64,000 nt of DNA from Halolactibacillus halophilus. GTDB lineage: Bacteria; Bacillota; Bacilli; Bacillales; Amphibacillaceae. The DNA lies in assembly GCF_900115605.1 (NCBI RefSeq), contig NZ_FOXC01000003.1:1-64000 (forward strand), written 5' to 3'. This document shows, piece by piece, positions 44,805-54,183 of this stretch. The notes below the pieces were generated by a model. That model was given only the letters and a program-made list of their open reading frames with translations. It did not search any database and had not been told where the DNA came from. Made by a program: the position numbers and the translations under genes. Within the stretch, counting starts at the first letter, position 1; each line of letters opens with the position of its first letter.

Positions 44805-47800
44805 TTAACGTAGCGATTGTCTACGCTTTTTTCTTTCTACGAAGAATAGTATGAATGCAGCTGCCATAACAACTATTGCCACTGACATAACGTTATACGT
44901 TGACGTCGCTGTTTCAGGCAATACTTCGCCCGAACCACTCTCATCTATCACATTTTCTTCAGCTGTTGCTCCTTCTTCACTCTCAACTACAATCACCCCG
45001 TAACTACTAAAGTGTTCAACTTCCGCATAAACAAGGCCGTTTTCTTGATCGATATCAATTGGATCTAGTAAGGCTTCTTGTTCACCCTGGTCATTGACAT
45101 AGACAACTTTAATTATGTCAAGAGCTGCAACATCACTTAAATCAACATTAAAAGCTAATCTTACATGACCACCATCAAAATCAATCGCTTGACCTGATGT
45201 ATCTAATAAAGTGAAAGCGACTAAATCACTGATTAAGTTTAAATCCGCACCAAGCGTATCCGTCATATTTTTAGTAGAAAACGTGACGTCACCATGCCCT
45301 TGTAGCATACCGACTGGAAGCCCGACTGTCACTGTATGATAGTTAAGCTCTAACCAATCAGTTTCATCAAGTGCACTTAATACTTCTTCTGTTATATTCA
45401 TAACAGGCTTCACATTATCAACGATCCACGTATTGGGCTGGTCTTGTTTTTGTGTTAAATCTATTTGTTCATTTACGTCTGTGTCTTCCGCGTCTTCATC
45501 CGGCACCTGAGTTCCTGCATCTTCCTCCTCTTCACCTGGTGCTTCTGATGGAAGTTGGTCCAACGTTTCTACTATACTTATAGAATCAATATCAACGACT
45601 GCTTCTTTAGTTGATGCACCAATAAATTCAATACCAAGTTCACGTACAGCATTTAAGTTCTCGGCAGTTGATAAATCAAAAATCACATCAACATATTCCC
45701 CGTGCTTAAGTGTTGTTTCACCACTATCTAACCATGCCCAATCTTCACCAGTCTTAATGAAGACTTTAGCTTTTAGGGCATTTGCTTCTGTTTGGGTACT
45801 ATCATACTTGATTCTTGCGACAATATAGTGATAGCCATCCAATGATTGACTAAAATTACGCTTAACTTCTGTTTTACCTTCTAAGTTAACCGTTCCATTT
45901 AGATGACCGGCTTTTACGTCAAAATCAGCACCAGAGAAATCCTCTTTTGATTCATCAAAGGTAAGATGAATCGGGTTAAGTTCTATCGGTCCGTTGTCTT
46001 CTTTATCTGGTACCGGGGCAGCCCCATCAATGTTTGTTGCTTTAATATCATCAAAGAAAAGCGTGCCTTCCCCTGTTTCTCCGCCCATATAAAGGGCAAA
46101 TTGGGTCACTTGTTGAATCCGTTCCGAATCAATGATCGCCGTTTGGTTACTTTCCCAAGGTGCTGGCGCAAATTCACTAAATGGAATCGTCACAACCCCT
46201 TCATAAGCATCACTTAATGCCACGTTTGATTCAAAACTCACACCACCTACTTGAACTTGAACCGTCAAGTGTCTTTCGCCTTGCGCTTCATGGTTTAACC
46301 AGAAAGACACACCATTTGTCTCTGACCAATCAACGCCTCCAAGCGAAACCTGTTTGCCAGAGTATCCTGCACTGCCAAGCGTATAATCAAATGTCAGGCC
46401 ATAATCACCTGATTGTTTTTCTGATTCTGATAACGAAACCGCAATTGGATCACCATTATCGCTGTAAGCACGATCGAGTAATGCATTATCTCCCATGTAA
46501 CTTTCAAAATCATCCACTACAAGCGGGTCTTTTACCGTTTCACGGTAGACATTTTTCAAGGTTATATTATCAACAAAGAACGGATCATCAAAGGTTAGTT
46601 GTTTTCCGACAAGTGAGATAGCCAAACTTTCTGCCGATTCTACTTCCGGAAAATCCACGGTTGCTTTTACTAAATAATAATCTTTACCATCGACAGTGAC
46701 AGTATCATAGTCATGCACATTTACCTCATGACTGTATTTTGTTTCCCAGTCCGGTGGCAACATCACTGTATTCACTAATGCCTTCTCACCAGCTGACACG
46801 GGAACATACACGTCATACTCAACCTGATTCACGGTTGCTAAATCAATAGTTGATACATTTGTTAGTTCCAGTTTAAGTTCTTGCCACCAAGCTTCAGGCT
46901 CCATATTCGTGACCTCAAGAGCAAGGGCGCCTCCATTAAAATCACTGTGACTTACTGACAACACAGGTGTATCCCCAGAAATATCTGAATATGTGCCATT
47001 TGTCTTAATGTCATCAATATCTTCAGTAAAGCCATACGTTTTGATTGGAAGTTCATCAATCGTCACAAAATAACGATGACTTTCTTCATCAATTAACGCG
47101 TCTGTTTCGTAGTAACGATAAGTTACATCGATGCTACTGTCGTTATAACTAGCAGCTGGCGTGTACTGAGCACTATAATAGCCGTCAGTTAGCATCAGCT
47201 CTATTTCTTCTCCGTTACCCACTTGATACGTCACCCGTGGATTATTTCCATGATTGACTTTCGTGCGCAATGTAATGGGTGCTTTCGTGATTTTTGTTCC
47301 GTTTGTTGGGTTTAAAACATACATGTCTTTTTCATGTTCAATTACTGTATAATCAACACTTTGGTTATAGACATTACCTCCATTCGCAAAAACGGTACGT
47401 GCATCATCATGGTAGTCTTTAAAAGTCGGGAGTAGTTCATGATCCCCTCCTAAATCGCCATTCACATCTTCATAAGGAACATACATATTATTTGGCAATC
47501 CAAAATTTGCCCATGTTAACATGTAAGAGGTTTCTTTTGCTTTTGGGAAGGCATCATTATTCATAATACCTTCTAATATTCTCATCCACCAATCAAGGGT
47601 ATTTCCTGTTTCATTCATCCCTTGCGCGCTATAACCGAATTCAGTTAAAGCTGATACTTTCCCGCGCGCCTGCGCTTCTTCTGCAAGCATTTGTAAATCG
47701 CCCGCTAACCTATTAATCCACGCTTCACTACCGGCATTATTTTTATTATCATAACTATCAATACCTATAATATCAACGTAATCATCACCTGGATACGTCT

Positions 47801-48620
47801 CAAAATAATGCTCTTTATCTCCACTTGGTCCAGAATTCGGAGAAAAACCAATTAAAATATTATTATTGCCATGTTCATGTAAGTAATCAACGGTATAGCG
47901 GAAAATCGCTTTATAATCTTCTGGTGTTGTTGAACTTTGCCCCCACCAGAACCAAGAGCCTGTCTGTTCATGAAATGGACGGAAAATAATCGGAATCGCT
48001 TCACCGTTTTTATCCACGACTTTATGTGATAAATCGACAATTTGATCAAGCCAAGCATTGAACACTTCATGCTTACTTTGACCTGGGAGTATCTCTCTTA
48101 CCACGTTACCAGCGGTATCTTTATAGTTACCACCCGTTACAAAGTTATTCGGGTGCATACTAAGGGTAACGATCCCGCCAAGTTCATGGGCTTTTTTCAT
48201 TGATGCCGCCAAATTATTTAGTCTTTCTTCATACGATAATGCAACATCACCAATCGCATTACCTGGACGCTCACGTCCATCTAAACTATTCGTATCCCAA
48301 CCGAACACAGCTGGATATTCACCCACTGCATTTTTAACTTCTGACTGATCAGATGCGACGCGATTACCGTCATTCTTTAAGGTAATCCCTTCATCAATCG
48401 CATGTTGTTGACCGAAAAGAATTTCATCGCCACCTAAACCTTTTAAATACGCAAATAATTCCTTTGTATACGTCGATGCATCAGGATTAGACAGTTTTAA
48501 TTCCACTCCCTCTTCTTCTGCTGCTTCAACTTCTACATAGGGTAAAACCATTTGTAGCGTAAGAATCATCAGCATCACGCTTGCCATACCTCGTATAAAT
48601 ATTCGTTTGTACTTCTTCAT
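44805..48620 (-). CDS. Cell-wall-anchored multidomain GH26 endo-beta-1,4-mannanase
   Basis: This 1271-residue exoenzyme starts with a signal peptide (to about residue 34), then a GH26 domain (about 40-400) with acid/base E218 in IFRPFHEQTGSWFWWG and nucleophile E327 in SALTEFGYSAQG. After it come an Ig-like module (about 410-520), three beta-sandwich modules that resemble mannan-binding CBM27/CBM11-type domains (about 530-700, 705-860, 880-1030), an acidic linker, a further domain, and a sorting signal LPETATST followed by a membrane span and KKRRQ. LPETA fits sortase A. The enzyme would cut mannan at the cell surface. A perfect cre site lies 25 bases upstream of the start. The CBM family names are from pattern, not search. 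Confidence 0.9.
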   Translation of the reverse strand: MKKYKRIFIRGMASVMLMILTLQMVLPYVEVEAAEEEGVELKLSNPDASTYTKELFAYLKGLGGDEILFGQQHAIDEGITLKNDGNRVASDQSEVKNAVGEYPAVFGWDTNSLDGRERPGNAIGDVALSYEERLNNLAASMKKAHELGGIVTLSMHPNNFVTGGNYKDTAGNVVREILPGQSKHEVFNAWLDQIVDLSHKVVDKNGEAIPIIFRPFHEQTGSWFWWGQSSTTPEDYKAIFRYTVDYLHEHGNNNILIGFSPNSGPSGDKEHYFETYPGDDYVDIIGIDSYDNKNNAGSEAWINRLAGDLQMLAEEAQARGKVSALTEFGYSAQGMNETGNTLDWWMRILEGIMNNDAFPKAKETSYMLTWANFGLPNNMYVPYEDVNGDLGGDHELLPTFKDYHDDARTVFANGGNVYNQSVDYTVIEHEKDMYVLNPTNGTKITKAPITLRTKVNHGNNPRVTYQVGNGEEIELMLTDGYYSAQYTPAASYNDSSIDVTYRYYETDALIDEESHRYFVTIDELPIKTYGFTEDIDDIKTNGTYSDISGDTPVLSVSHSDFNGGALALEVTNMEPEAWWQELKLELTNVSTIDLATVNQVEYDVYVPVSAGEKALVNTVMLPPDWETKYSHEVNVHDYDTVTVDGKDYYLVKATVDFPEVESAESLAISLVGKQLTFDDPFFVDNITLKNVYRETVKDPLVVDDFESYMGDNALLDRAYSDNGDPIAVSLSESEKQSGDYGLTFDYTLGSAGYSGKQVSLGGVDWSETNGVSFWLNHEAQGERHLTVQVQVGGVSFESNVALSDAYEGVVTIPFSEFAPAPWESNQTAIIDSERIQQVTQFALYMGGETGEGTLFFDDIKATNIDGAAPVPDKEDNGPIELNPIHLTFDESKEDFSGADFDVKAGHLNGTVNLEGKTEVKRNFSQSLDGYHYIVARIKYDSTQTEANALKAKVFIKTGEDWAWLDSGETTLKHGEYVDVIFDLSTAENLNAVRELGIEFIGASTKEAVVDIDSISIVETLDQLPSEAPGEEEEDAGTQVPDEDAEDTDVNEQIDLTQKQDQPNTWIVDNVKPVMNITEEVLSALDETDWLELNYHTVTVGLPVGMLQGHGDVTFSTKNMTDTLGADLNLISDLVAFTLLDTSGQAIDFDGGHVRLAFNVDLSDVAALDIIKVVYVNDQGEQEALLDPIDIDQENGLVYAEVEHFSSYGVIVVESEEGATAEENVIDESGSGEVLPETATSTYNVMSVAIVVMAAAFILFFVERKKRRQSLR

Positions 48621-48644
48621 TCATTCAACGCCTCCTTCGATTTT

Positions 48645-48658
48645 TGAAACCGCTATCA
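48645..48658 (+). promoter_or_regulatory. cre site of the mannanase gene
   Basis: TGAAACCGCTATCA fits every position of the consensus TGWAANCGNTNWCA. It lies between the mannanase promoter region and its ribosome site, a position that gives catabolite repression. Confidence 0.75.
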
Positions 48659-48897
48659 TTTACCATTATATATCATTAAGTAATATTTTCAATAATAAAC
48701 TTAATTTTTTTATAAGTTATTTACTTTTTAAGTTAACTTATATTTAATATTTACTCACTTTTTTCATTTTATCCTTCGCATATATTCACTTTTCCTTTAT
48801 TAATAACATACTAGTCATCTCACTAAAAACATGTTATATAAGTTTTTAAAGACATTTACCAGCATGAATCCTGTATTTTTATACCGCATAAAACTTT

Positions 48898-48913
48898 AAG
48901 TTAACGTTAACTT
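48898..48913. promoter_or_regulatory. Candidate operator of the local LacI regulator, site D
   Basis: AAGTTAACGTTAACTT is a perfect palindrome (extending to 22 bp, 48895-48916) between the divergent mannanase and ROK kinase genes. A half-size relative, AAGTTAACTT, lies at 48730-48739. Confidence 0.7.
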
Positions 48914-49020
48914 AAAGTAATGAATGATAATGCTTTGATTATCGTTGAACATCCCGATGGAAAATGATAAACTTTAAGTAGTCAACCAAACGTTAAATAA
49001 CACATAAAAGGGGAAATCAC

Positions 49021-49932
49021 ATGTATGCTTTAGGTATTGATATTGGCGGAACAAAAATCGCCTTAGCTATTGTGACCACACAAGGCACTGTCATTGGTCA
49101 GGATAAACTTGCGACCGACCAAATGATTGAACCAAAAGAAATGATCGATACAATCGCTACCCGTGCAAAACACTTATTATTAGCACACAATATTAAAGAA
49201 GACGAACTATATGGTATCGGCATTGGTGCCCCCGGACCGCTAGATAGCGAGCGCGGGATGATTACCTATCCACCTAACTTACCGCGCTGGCGCAATGTGC
49301 CTATAGTGAAGCTAATGGCGACGCACTTTTCAGTTCCTATCCGTTTAGAGAATGACGCCTCAGCCGCTGCCGTTGCTGAACACACCTTTGGAGCAAGTAA
49401 AGACTACAACGATAGCCTTTATGTAACAATTAGTACTGGCATTGGCGCTGGCATTATTTCAGGAAATACGCTCATTTCTGGCAGTAAAGGTAATGCAGGT
49501 GACATTGGTCATATGGTGATTGATCCATCATTTGGCGAATGCGTGTGTGGACAATACGGATGCTTTGAACATATTTGTTCCGGAACAGCGATTAGCCGGG
49601 AAGTATCAAAACTAAAAGGGATAAATATTTCTACCGAAGAGGCTTTTCGTCTTTATGAGACACACGACGCTGACATTGTCCCTTATCTTGATACCGTCAT
49701 TGAACGGATGGGGATGGCCTTCGTTTCACTTATTAACACACTCGACCCTGAGATTATCGTTGTTGGGGGCGGGGTAAGCCAGGCGGGTGATAGACTATTT
49801 AAACCGATTCGTCAGTATGTTAAACGATTTACTCTTAATAAAGAGGCAGGCGACACACCAATTGTTTTGGCAAAACTTAACCAAGAGGCAGGTGTCATTG
49901 GAGCTGCGGCACTTTCCTTTCCACTTAAATAA
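49021..49932 (+). CDS. ROK-family sugar kinase (GmuE-like)
   Basis: The 303-residue kinase has the phosphate-binding DIGGTKIALAI, the catalytic ENDASAAAVAEH, the ROK signature with zinc-binding CVCGQYGCFEHICSG, and VVGGGVSQAG. ROK kinases of this type phosphorylate glucose, mannose or fructose. With manA behind it and the mannanase in front, the gene set mirrors gmuE-gmuF-gmuG in B. subtilis, so phosphorylation of free mannose (or fructose) is the likely role. The start follows AAAGGGG. Confidence 0.9.
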   Translation: MYALGIDIGGTKIALAIVTTQGTVIGQDKLATDQMIEPKEMIDTIATRAKHLLLAHNIKEDELYGIGIGAPGPLDSERGMITYPPNLPRWRNVPIVKLMATHFSVPIRLENDASAAAVAEHTFGASKDYNDSLYVTISTGIGAGIISGNTLISGSKGNAGDIGHMVIDPSFGECVCGQYGCFEHICSGTAISREVSKLKGINISTEEAFRLYETHDADIVPYLDTVIERMGMAFVSLINTLDPEIIVVGGGVSQAGDRLFKPIRQYVKRFTLNKEAGDTPIVLAKLNQEAGVIGAAALSFPLK

Positions 49933-50029
49933 AAAAACACCTGTCTTGGCTTTTAATCTATGCACAGACAAGCTATACTAATAAGGAATTGACGTATAAA
50001 ACTACAAAACAAACATAAGGAGCGTAACT

Positions 50030-50989
50030 ATGACAACACAACCATTATTTTTATCCCCTGCCCTGCAAGAACGTATTTGGGGCGGAGATAAGTTGAAAAC
50101 GGAGTTTAACTATGAAATTCCTTCAAACAAAACCGGTGAAGCATGGGTTATCTCAGCACACGAAAATGGCCCAAGCACAATTGAAAACGGTCCTCTTAAA
50201 GGACAGACGCTGACAGAAGCATGGGAAAATCATCGCGATTACTTTAACCGGAGCGAAACCGATACCGAAGCTTATCCTTTACTCGTTAAAATTTTAGATG
50301 CGGCCAAAGATTTGTCTGTTCAAGTTCATCCGGATGATACTTACGCACGTGAACAAGAAGGCGTACCATATGGCAAGACAGAATGCTGGTATGTGCTTGA
50401 TGCTGAAGCAGATGCTAAAATTGTTTTTGGTCACCATGCGAATACAACTGAGGAACTTCAAACACTCGCTGAAAACGGTGAGTGGGAAAAGTTATTGCGC
50501 TACGTACCAGTGAAAAAAGGCGATTTTATTTACGTACCAAGTGGTTCTATTCACGCGATTGGGGCAGGAATTGTTATTTTAGAAACCCAACAAAGCTCTG
50601 ATATTACTTACCGCGTCTATGATTATGATCGTACGGATGATGCGGGTAACACACGCGAATTGCACCTTACTCAGTCTATAGATGTCACCACAGCACCTCA
50701 CAAAGACCCTGAACTAAAACAAACAGAAACAACAGAAGGTGACCTTGCGGTTACTCAATTAGTAAAAGAACACTATTTCACAGTAGAGAAATGGACTTTA
50801 GCGGGCAACGTAACCAAATCACAAAATCAAGATTTCCTTCAATTAAGTGTGATTGACGGAGAGGGTACACTTACCGTTAATGATGAAGCCTATCCTATTA
50901 AAAAAGGCACACACTTTATCTTGCCACATGGTGTTAAAACATTTGATTTAGTCGGTGACATGACCCTGATTACGTCATTCACATCATAA
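50030..50989 (+). CDS. manA: Mannose-6-phosphate isomerase, class I
   Basis: The 319-residue zinc enzyme turns mannose 6-phosphate into fructose 6-phosphate, the exit from mannan breakdown to glycolysis. Marks are RIWGGDKL at the start, SVQVHPDDTYA (zinc His), GKTECWYVLDA (zinc Glu), and PSGSIHAIGAGIVILETQQSSD. The length is that of the Firmicute form. It starts behind AAGGAG, 97 bases after the ROK gene, and ends at a terminator. Confidence 0.95.
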   Translation: MTTQPLFLSPALQERIWGGDKLKTEFNYEIPSNKTGEAWVISAHENGPSTIENGPLKGQTLTEAWENHRDYFNRSETDTEAYPLLVKILDAAKDLSVQVHPDDTYAREQEGVPYGKTECWYVLDAEADAKIVFGHHANTTEELQTLAENGEWEKLLRYVPVKKGDFIYVPSGSIHAIGAGIVILETQQSSDITYRVYDYDRTDDAGNTRELHLTQSIDVTTAPHKDPELKQTETTEGDLAVTQLVKEHYFTVEKWTLAGNVTKSQNQDFLQLSVIDGEGTLTVNDEAYPIKKGTHFILPHGVKTFDLVGDMTLITSFTS

Positions 50990-50994
50990 CTTTT

Positions 50995-51020
50995 ACGCTG
51001 TCACCATTATGTGGCAGCGT
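50995..51020 (+). terminator. Terminator behind manA
   Basis: ACGCTGTCAC pairs with GTGGCAGCGT (one mismatch), followed by ATTTTAAT. Confidence 0.7.
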
Positions 51021-51167
51021 ATTTTAATGGGACTTAAAAGAAAACAGCCATCATCAAACTTAACTTATTTTTTCTTTTCATCTTCATAAGTTCTTCACTT
51101 CTTCTTCGTATACTTAAAGTATTAAGAAAAAGGAGGCACAAAAATCGAAATAAATTATTGGTTTATC

Positions 51168-51227
51168 TAAAATAGACCCTAAAGAGGGAGACTTTATTTT
51201 AGCGTCCATTCTTTAGGGTCTATTTTA
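51168..51227. repeat. Palindromic element, copy 2 (solitary)
   Basis: Perfect 18-bp inverted arms (51168-51185 and 51210-51227; core GACCCTAAAGA) around a 24-base centre. The whole is close to the palindrome at 918-961 next to the IS3 transposase, including the centre TTTAGCGTCCATTC. No transposase is here. It may be an IS scar, a miniature element mobilised by the IS, or a shared terminator; it lies between converging genes. Confidence 0.75.
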
Positions 51228-51251
51228 CTATATAGCTGGTCCTTTTACTTA

Positions 51252-51914
51252 TTATAAAGGTTTTAAAATCATAAAAGATTTAGGTCCGAGTTTTTTTAGC
51301 TCACCGTTTTTTTCTAATCGTTTAATTGCCCGGCTAATACTTTCAGGTGTCGTCCCTAGGTGACTGGCTAAATCTTTTTGTTTCATCGGCAACTCACATT
51401 TAACTGGTGGTTGTGCTGTTAGCACCAATTGATGGAGAAAGTTTTTTAACCTAACATCAACCGGACCTGATGTGGCTTGTTGCAGCGCACGTTCGGATTC
51501 ATCTAAGCGATGAGCAAGATGCTTCAACAATGTTAAAGCAATCGGTGGATACGACGTCAATAGCACATCAATATCACCCTGTCTAATATGACAAACTTGG
51601 CTATCTTCCACCGCCTCAGCGAAAACATCATGATCTTGGTCTAAAAATAAAGCTAATTCTCCGGTGAAATCCCCTGGTAGTAACAGGCGAACCAGTTGGT
51701 CTTTTCCGTCTTCATTTGAACGATATAATTTCACTTTCCCAGTGTGCACGACGTAGAGACCGGTTGAGGCATCACCTGCTTTAAACAAGAAACTACCGGC
51801 TGAAAACGGCTTTGAATGAACGACTTTCATTACCTCCATTAACTGCTCCTCTGGTAGATGATTAAATATTGGGACGCGTCTCACACATCCCGTCATATGC
51901 TGACATCCACTCAT
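51252..51914 (-). CDS. Crp/Fnr-family regulator (FNR/FLP-like)
   Basis: The 220-residue product has a cyclic-nucleotide-binding-type sensor domain, a long dimer helix and a C-terminal HTH (KQKDLASHLGTTPESISRAI, the recognition helix with E-S-x-SR typical of FNR). The N terminus has C4 and C10 before RRVPIFNHL, the CX5C spacing of two cluster ligands in E. coli FNR, and further Cys in SQVCHI. It may sense oxygen or redox state; cluster binding is inference. ATG 51914 follows AGGGGGGAG. It is the last gene behind an HMA protein and a metal ATPase, and an FNR-type box stands in front of that operon. Confidence 0.88.
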   Translation of the reverse strand: MSGCQHMTGCVRRVPIFNHLPEEQLMEVMKVVHSKPFSAGSFLFKAGDASTGLYVVHTGKVKLYRSNEDGKDQLVRLLLPGDFTGELALFLDQDHDVFAEAVEDSQVCHIRQGDIDVLLTSYPPIALTLLKHLAHRLDESERALQQATSGPVDVRLKNFLHQLVLTAQPPVKCELPMKQKDLASHLGTTPESISRAIKRLEKNGELKKLGPKSFMILKPL

Positions 51915-51981
51915 GCTTCTCCCCCCTATCGTCATCCTTAAGTTAAATCTTATCACCATTTACCCTTAGTGATGACCTTTA

Positions 51982-53826
51982 TTATTTCGGTTGATAACGA
52001 ATTAACCGCATACCATTTAAAATAACAATGAGGACACTTGCCTCATGAACAAACATACCTGATGCTAGATGTATCGTACCATTTAACACGCCGAGAAGTA
52101 AAAAGAAAACCGTCAGTAAAGCAATCGCGATATTTTGCGTCCGGTTTTTCACCGTCGCTTTGGCAAGGCGATAAGCATGAACAAGCTTATCTAATCGGTC
52201 GTTCATCACGACCACATCCGCTGTTTCAATTGCTACATCAGTACCTGATAATCCCATCGCAATACCGATATCACTGAGTGCTAAAGCTGGAGCGTCATTG
52301 ACACCATCTCCTACCATCACGACTTTTTCTCCTTTTTGTTGTCGTTGTTTAATTTCCTCTAGTTTATCTTTCGGTTGTAATTCCGCTCGAACAGAAGTGA
52401 TCCCTAATTGTTTTGCGACATATTGCGCTGTTTTCTCGTTATCACCTGTCAACATCACTAAGTCACGGGCACCGTTATGTTTAAGAGCAGCTAACGCTGT
52501 TTTTGCTTCTTCTCTCATCACATCATTAATGACGAGGTAACCAATAACACGCGCTTCTTTTGCGACAATGACAACTGTTTTACCCTCAGCTTCTTCTGCT
52601 TCAATTTGTTTATTTACTGCTGACGTTATCTCAATACTTTGCGCATCCATTAATCGGCGATTACCAATCGTATATTGTTGACCATCAAAAAAGCCACATA
52701 AGCCTTGACCTTTTATAAGGGTAACATCTAAATGCTGATCCGTTAAACTATGCGTTTTCTTCGCATAATCCACAATCGCCCGTCCCAAATGATGTTCAGA
52801 GTGACGCTCAAGTTCTGCGACTTCAAATAACCAGTCCGCTTCAATAAATGAAACGACATTTGTAACAGCCGGCTCGCCTTTTGTTAGAGTGCCAGTTTTA
52901 TCAAACATAAATGTTGTGGCTTGTTTAAAGCGATCAACAGCGTCGCCACCTTTTAATAACACACCATTTTTAGCCGCATTACCAATCCCACTCACATTAG
53001 ATACTGGCGCACCAATCACAAGCGCACCTGGACACGCAATTACTAAAAAGGTAATCGCTAAGTGCAAGTTTTGCGTCATTAAATAAACAATCACACTTAA
53101 TATAACGACGCCTGGTGTATAATATTGACTAAAACGATCGAGAAACTTTTCTGTTTGCGACTTTTGATCTTGTGCTTCTTCCACCAATTCGATAATTTGA
53201 TTAAAGGCCGTATCTTCTCCGACTTTTTTCGCTTGTACTTTAATATAACCTTCATCGACAATCGTTCCACTAAAGACCGCTTCACCGGTTGTTTTTTCCC
53301 TCGGCACACTTTCACCCGTCATCATCGCTTCATTTAATTGTGCTTCACCTGAAATAATCGCCCCATCAACCGGAACCTTTCCGCCCGCTTTTACAATCAC
53401 AATATCATCAAGCGCAACGTCACCAACAGCGACCTTAACCTCTTGTCCATCTTTTAAGAGAATGGCCTCATCTGGTGCGAGTGCCATCAGCGACTGGATT
53501 GATTCCCTCGTGCGCGCTAACGTGCGCGCTTCTAAGAAACTACCAAATAAAAACAAAAACCCTACAACACTACTTTCGACGTATTCACCGATGACAATCG
53601 CACCGATGATCGCAATTGAAACGAGTAAATCAATACTCATATATTTAAATTTAAGTGCCTGTAAGGCAAAATAAACAATTGGGATACCTGTCAGTACCGT
53701 TGCTACAACGAGTAATATATCAATTGAATGATTTGCACCAATTAAATTAAGAAGAAAGGCTAGTGCAATAACTAGTCCCGAACTAATCATGGCGATTGAT
53801 TTAAACTTCGTCATTTTTTGAGCCAT
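51982..53826 (-). CDS. P1B-type heavy-metal-transporting ATPase with CPG motif
   Basis: The 614-residue pump has eight membrane helices, TGES, DKTGTLTKGEPAV, the HP-type SEHHLGRAI block and MVGDGVNDAPAL. No metal-binding domain is fused at the N terminus. The helix-6 metal motif is ACPGAL and not the usual CPC or SPC, and the last helix reads HEASVLIVILNGMRL, close to the HEGG-type motif of P1B-4 pumps. The metal is therefore open: iron, cobalt, zinc or haem-linked export are all possible. ATG 53826 follows AAGGGGAG. It is encoded between the HMA protein and the FNR-like regulator. Confidence 0.9.
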   Translation of the reverse strand: MAQKMTKFKSIAMISSGLVIALAFLLNLIGANHSIDILLVVATVLTGIPIVYFALQALKFKYMSIDLLVSIAIIGAIVIGEYVESSVVGFLFLFGSFLEARTLARTRESIQSLMALAPDEAILLKDGQEVKVAVGDVALDDIVIVKAGGKVPVDGAIISGEAQLNEAMMTGESVPREKTTGEAVFSGTIVDEGYIKVQAKKVGEDTAFNQIIELVEEAQDQKSQTEKFLDRFSQYYTPGVVILSVIVYLMTQNLHLAITFLVIACPGALVIGAPVSNVSGIGNAAKNGVLLKGGDAVDRFKQATTFMFDKTGTLTKGEPAVTNVVSFIEADWLFEVAELERHSEHHLGRAIVDYAKKTHSLTDQHLDVTLIKGQGLCGFFDGQQYTIGNRRLMDAQSIEITSAVNKQIEAEEAEGKTVVIVAKEARVIGYLVINDVMREEAKTALAALKHNGARDLVMLTGDNEKTAQYVAKQLGITSVRAELQPKDKLEEIKQRQQKGEKVVMVGDGVNDAPALALSDIGIAMGLSGTDVAIETADVVVMNDRLDKLVHAYRLAKATVKNRTQNIAIALLTVFFLLLGVLNGTIHLASGMFVHEASVLIVILNGMRLIRYQPK

Positions 53827-53944
53827 GAGCTTGTCTCCCCTTTTCATTTCAATGAGCTGTTTAGCCCATTTATTACTAAATAATTATAATTGCTTTGATT
53901 TCCCTTAAACAGAAACTCCCCCTCAAAGTAAGGGAGACACCTGG

Positions 53945-54151
53945 TTAACCTCTTATTGTATAACCCAACTTTTCAATAACCATTTCAATATCATGACGCG
54001 TTACGGTTGCCTCATCAAAATCAACTTTTACTTTACTCGAGTTAAACAATACCTCGACACTATTCACCCCGTCTTGTTGTTTGACACCTGATTCTATTTT
54101 CTTTACACAACTTGGGCAGCCCAGTTGGTTTAATTTAATTGTTTCTAACAT
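53945..54151 (-). CDS. Heavy-metal-associated (HMA) domain protein, CopZ-like
   Basis: The 68-residue protein is a single HMA ferredoxin-like fold with the metal site GCPSCVKKIESGV and a C-terminal VIEKLGYTIRG. Such proteins carry Cu+ or another soft metal to P1B pumps. It starts behind AAAGGAGG and is the first gene of the operon HMA, ATPase, FNR-like regulator. A FNR-type box lies 61 bases upstream of the start. Confidence 0.92.
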   Translation of the reverse strand: MLETIKLNQLGCPSCVKKIESGVKQQDGVNSVEVLFNSSKVKVDFDEATVTRHDIEMVIEKLGYTIRG

Positions 54152-54183
54152 GTTTGTTTCCTCCTTTGTTTGTTGTTAACTCC

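Noticed and set aside
46181-46621. 146-codon open frame opposite the mannanase gene
   Set aside because: His/Leu-rich shadow frame, no ribosome site, antisense to a conserved domain region.
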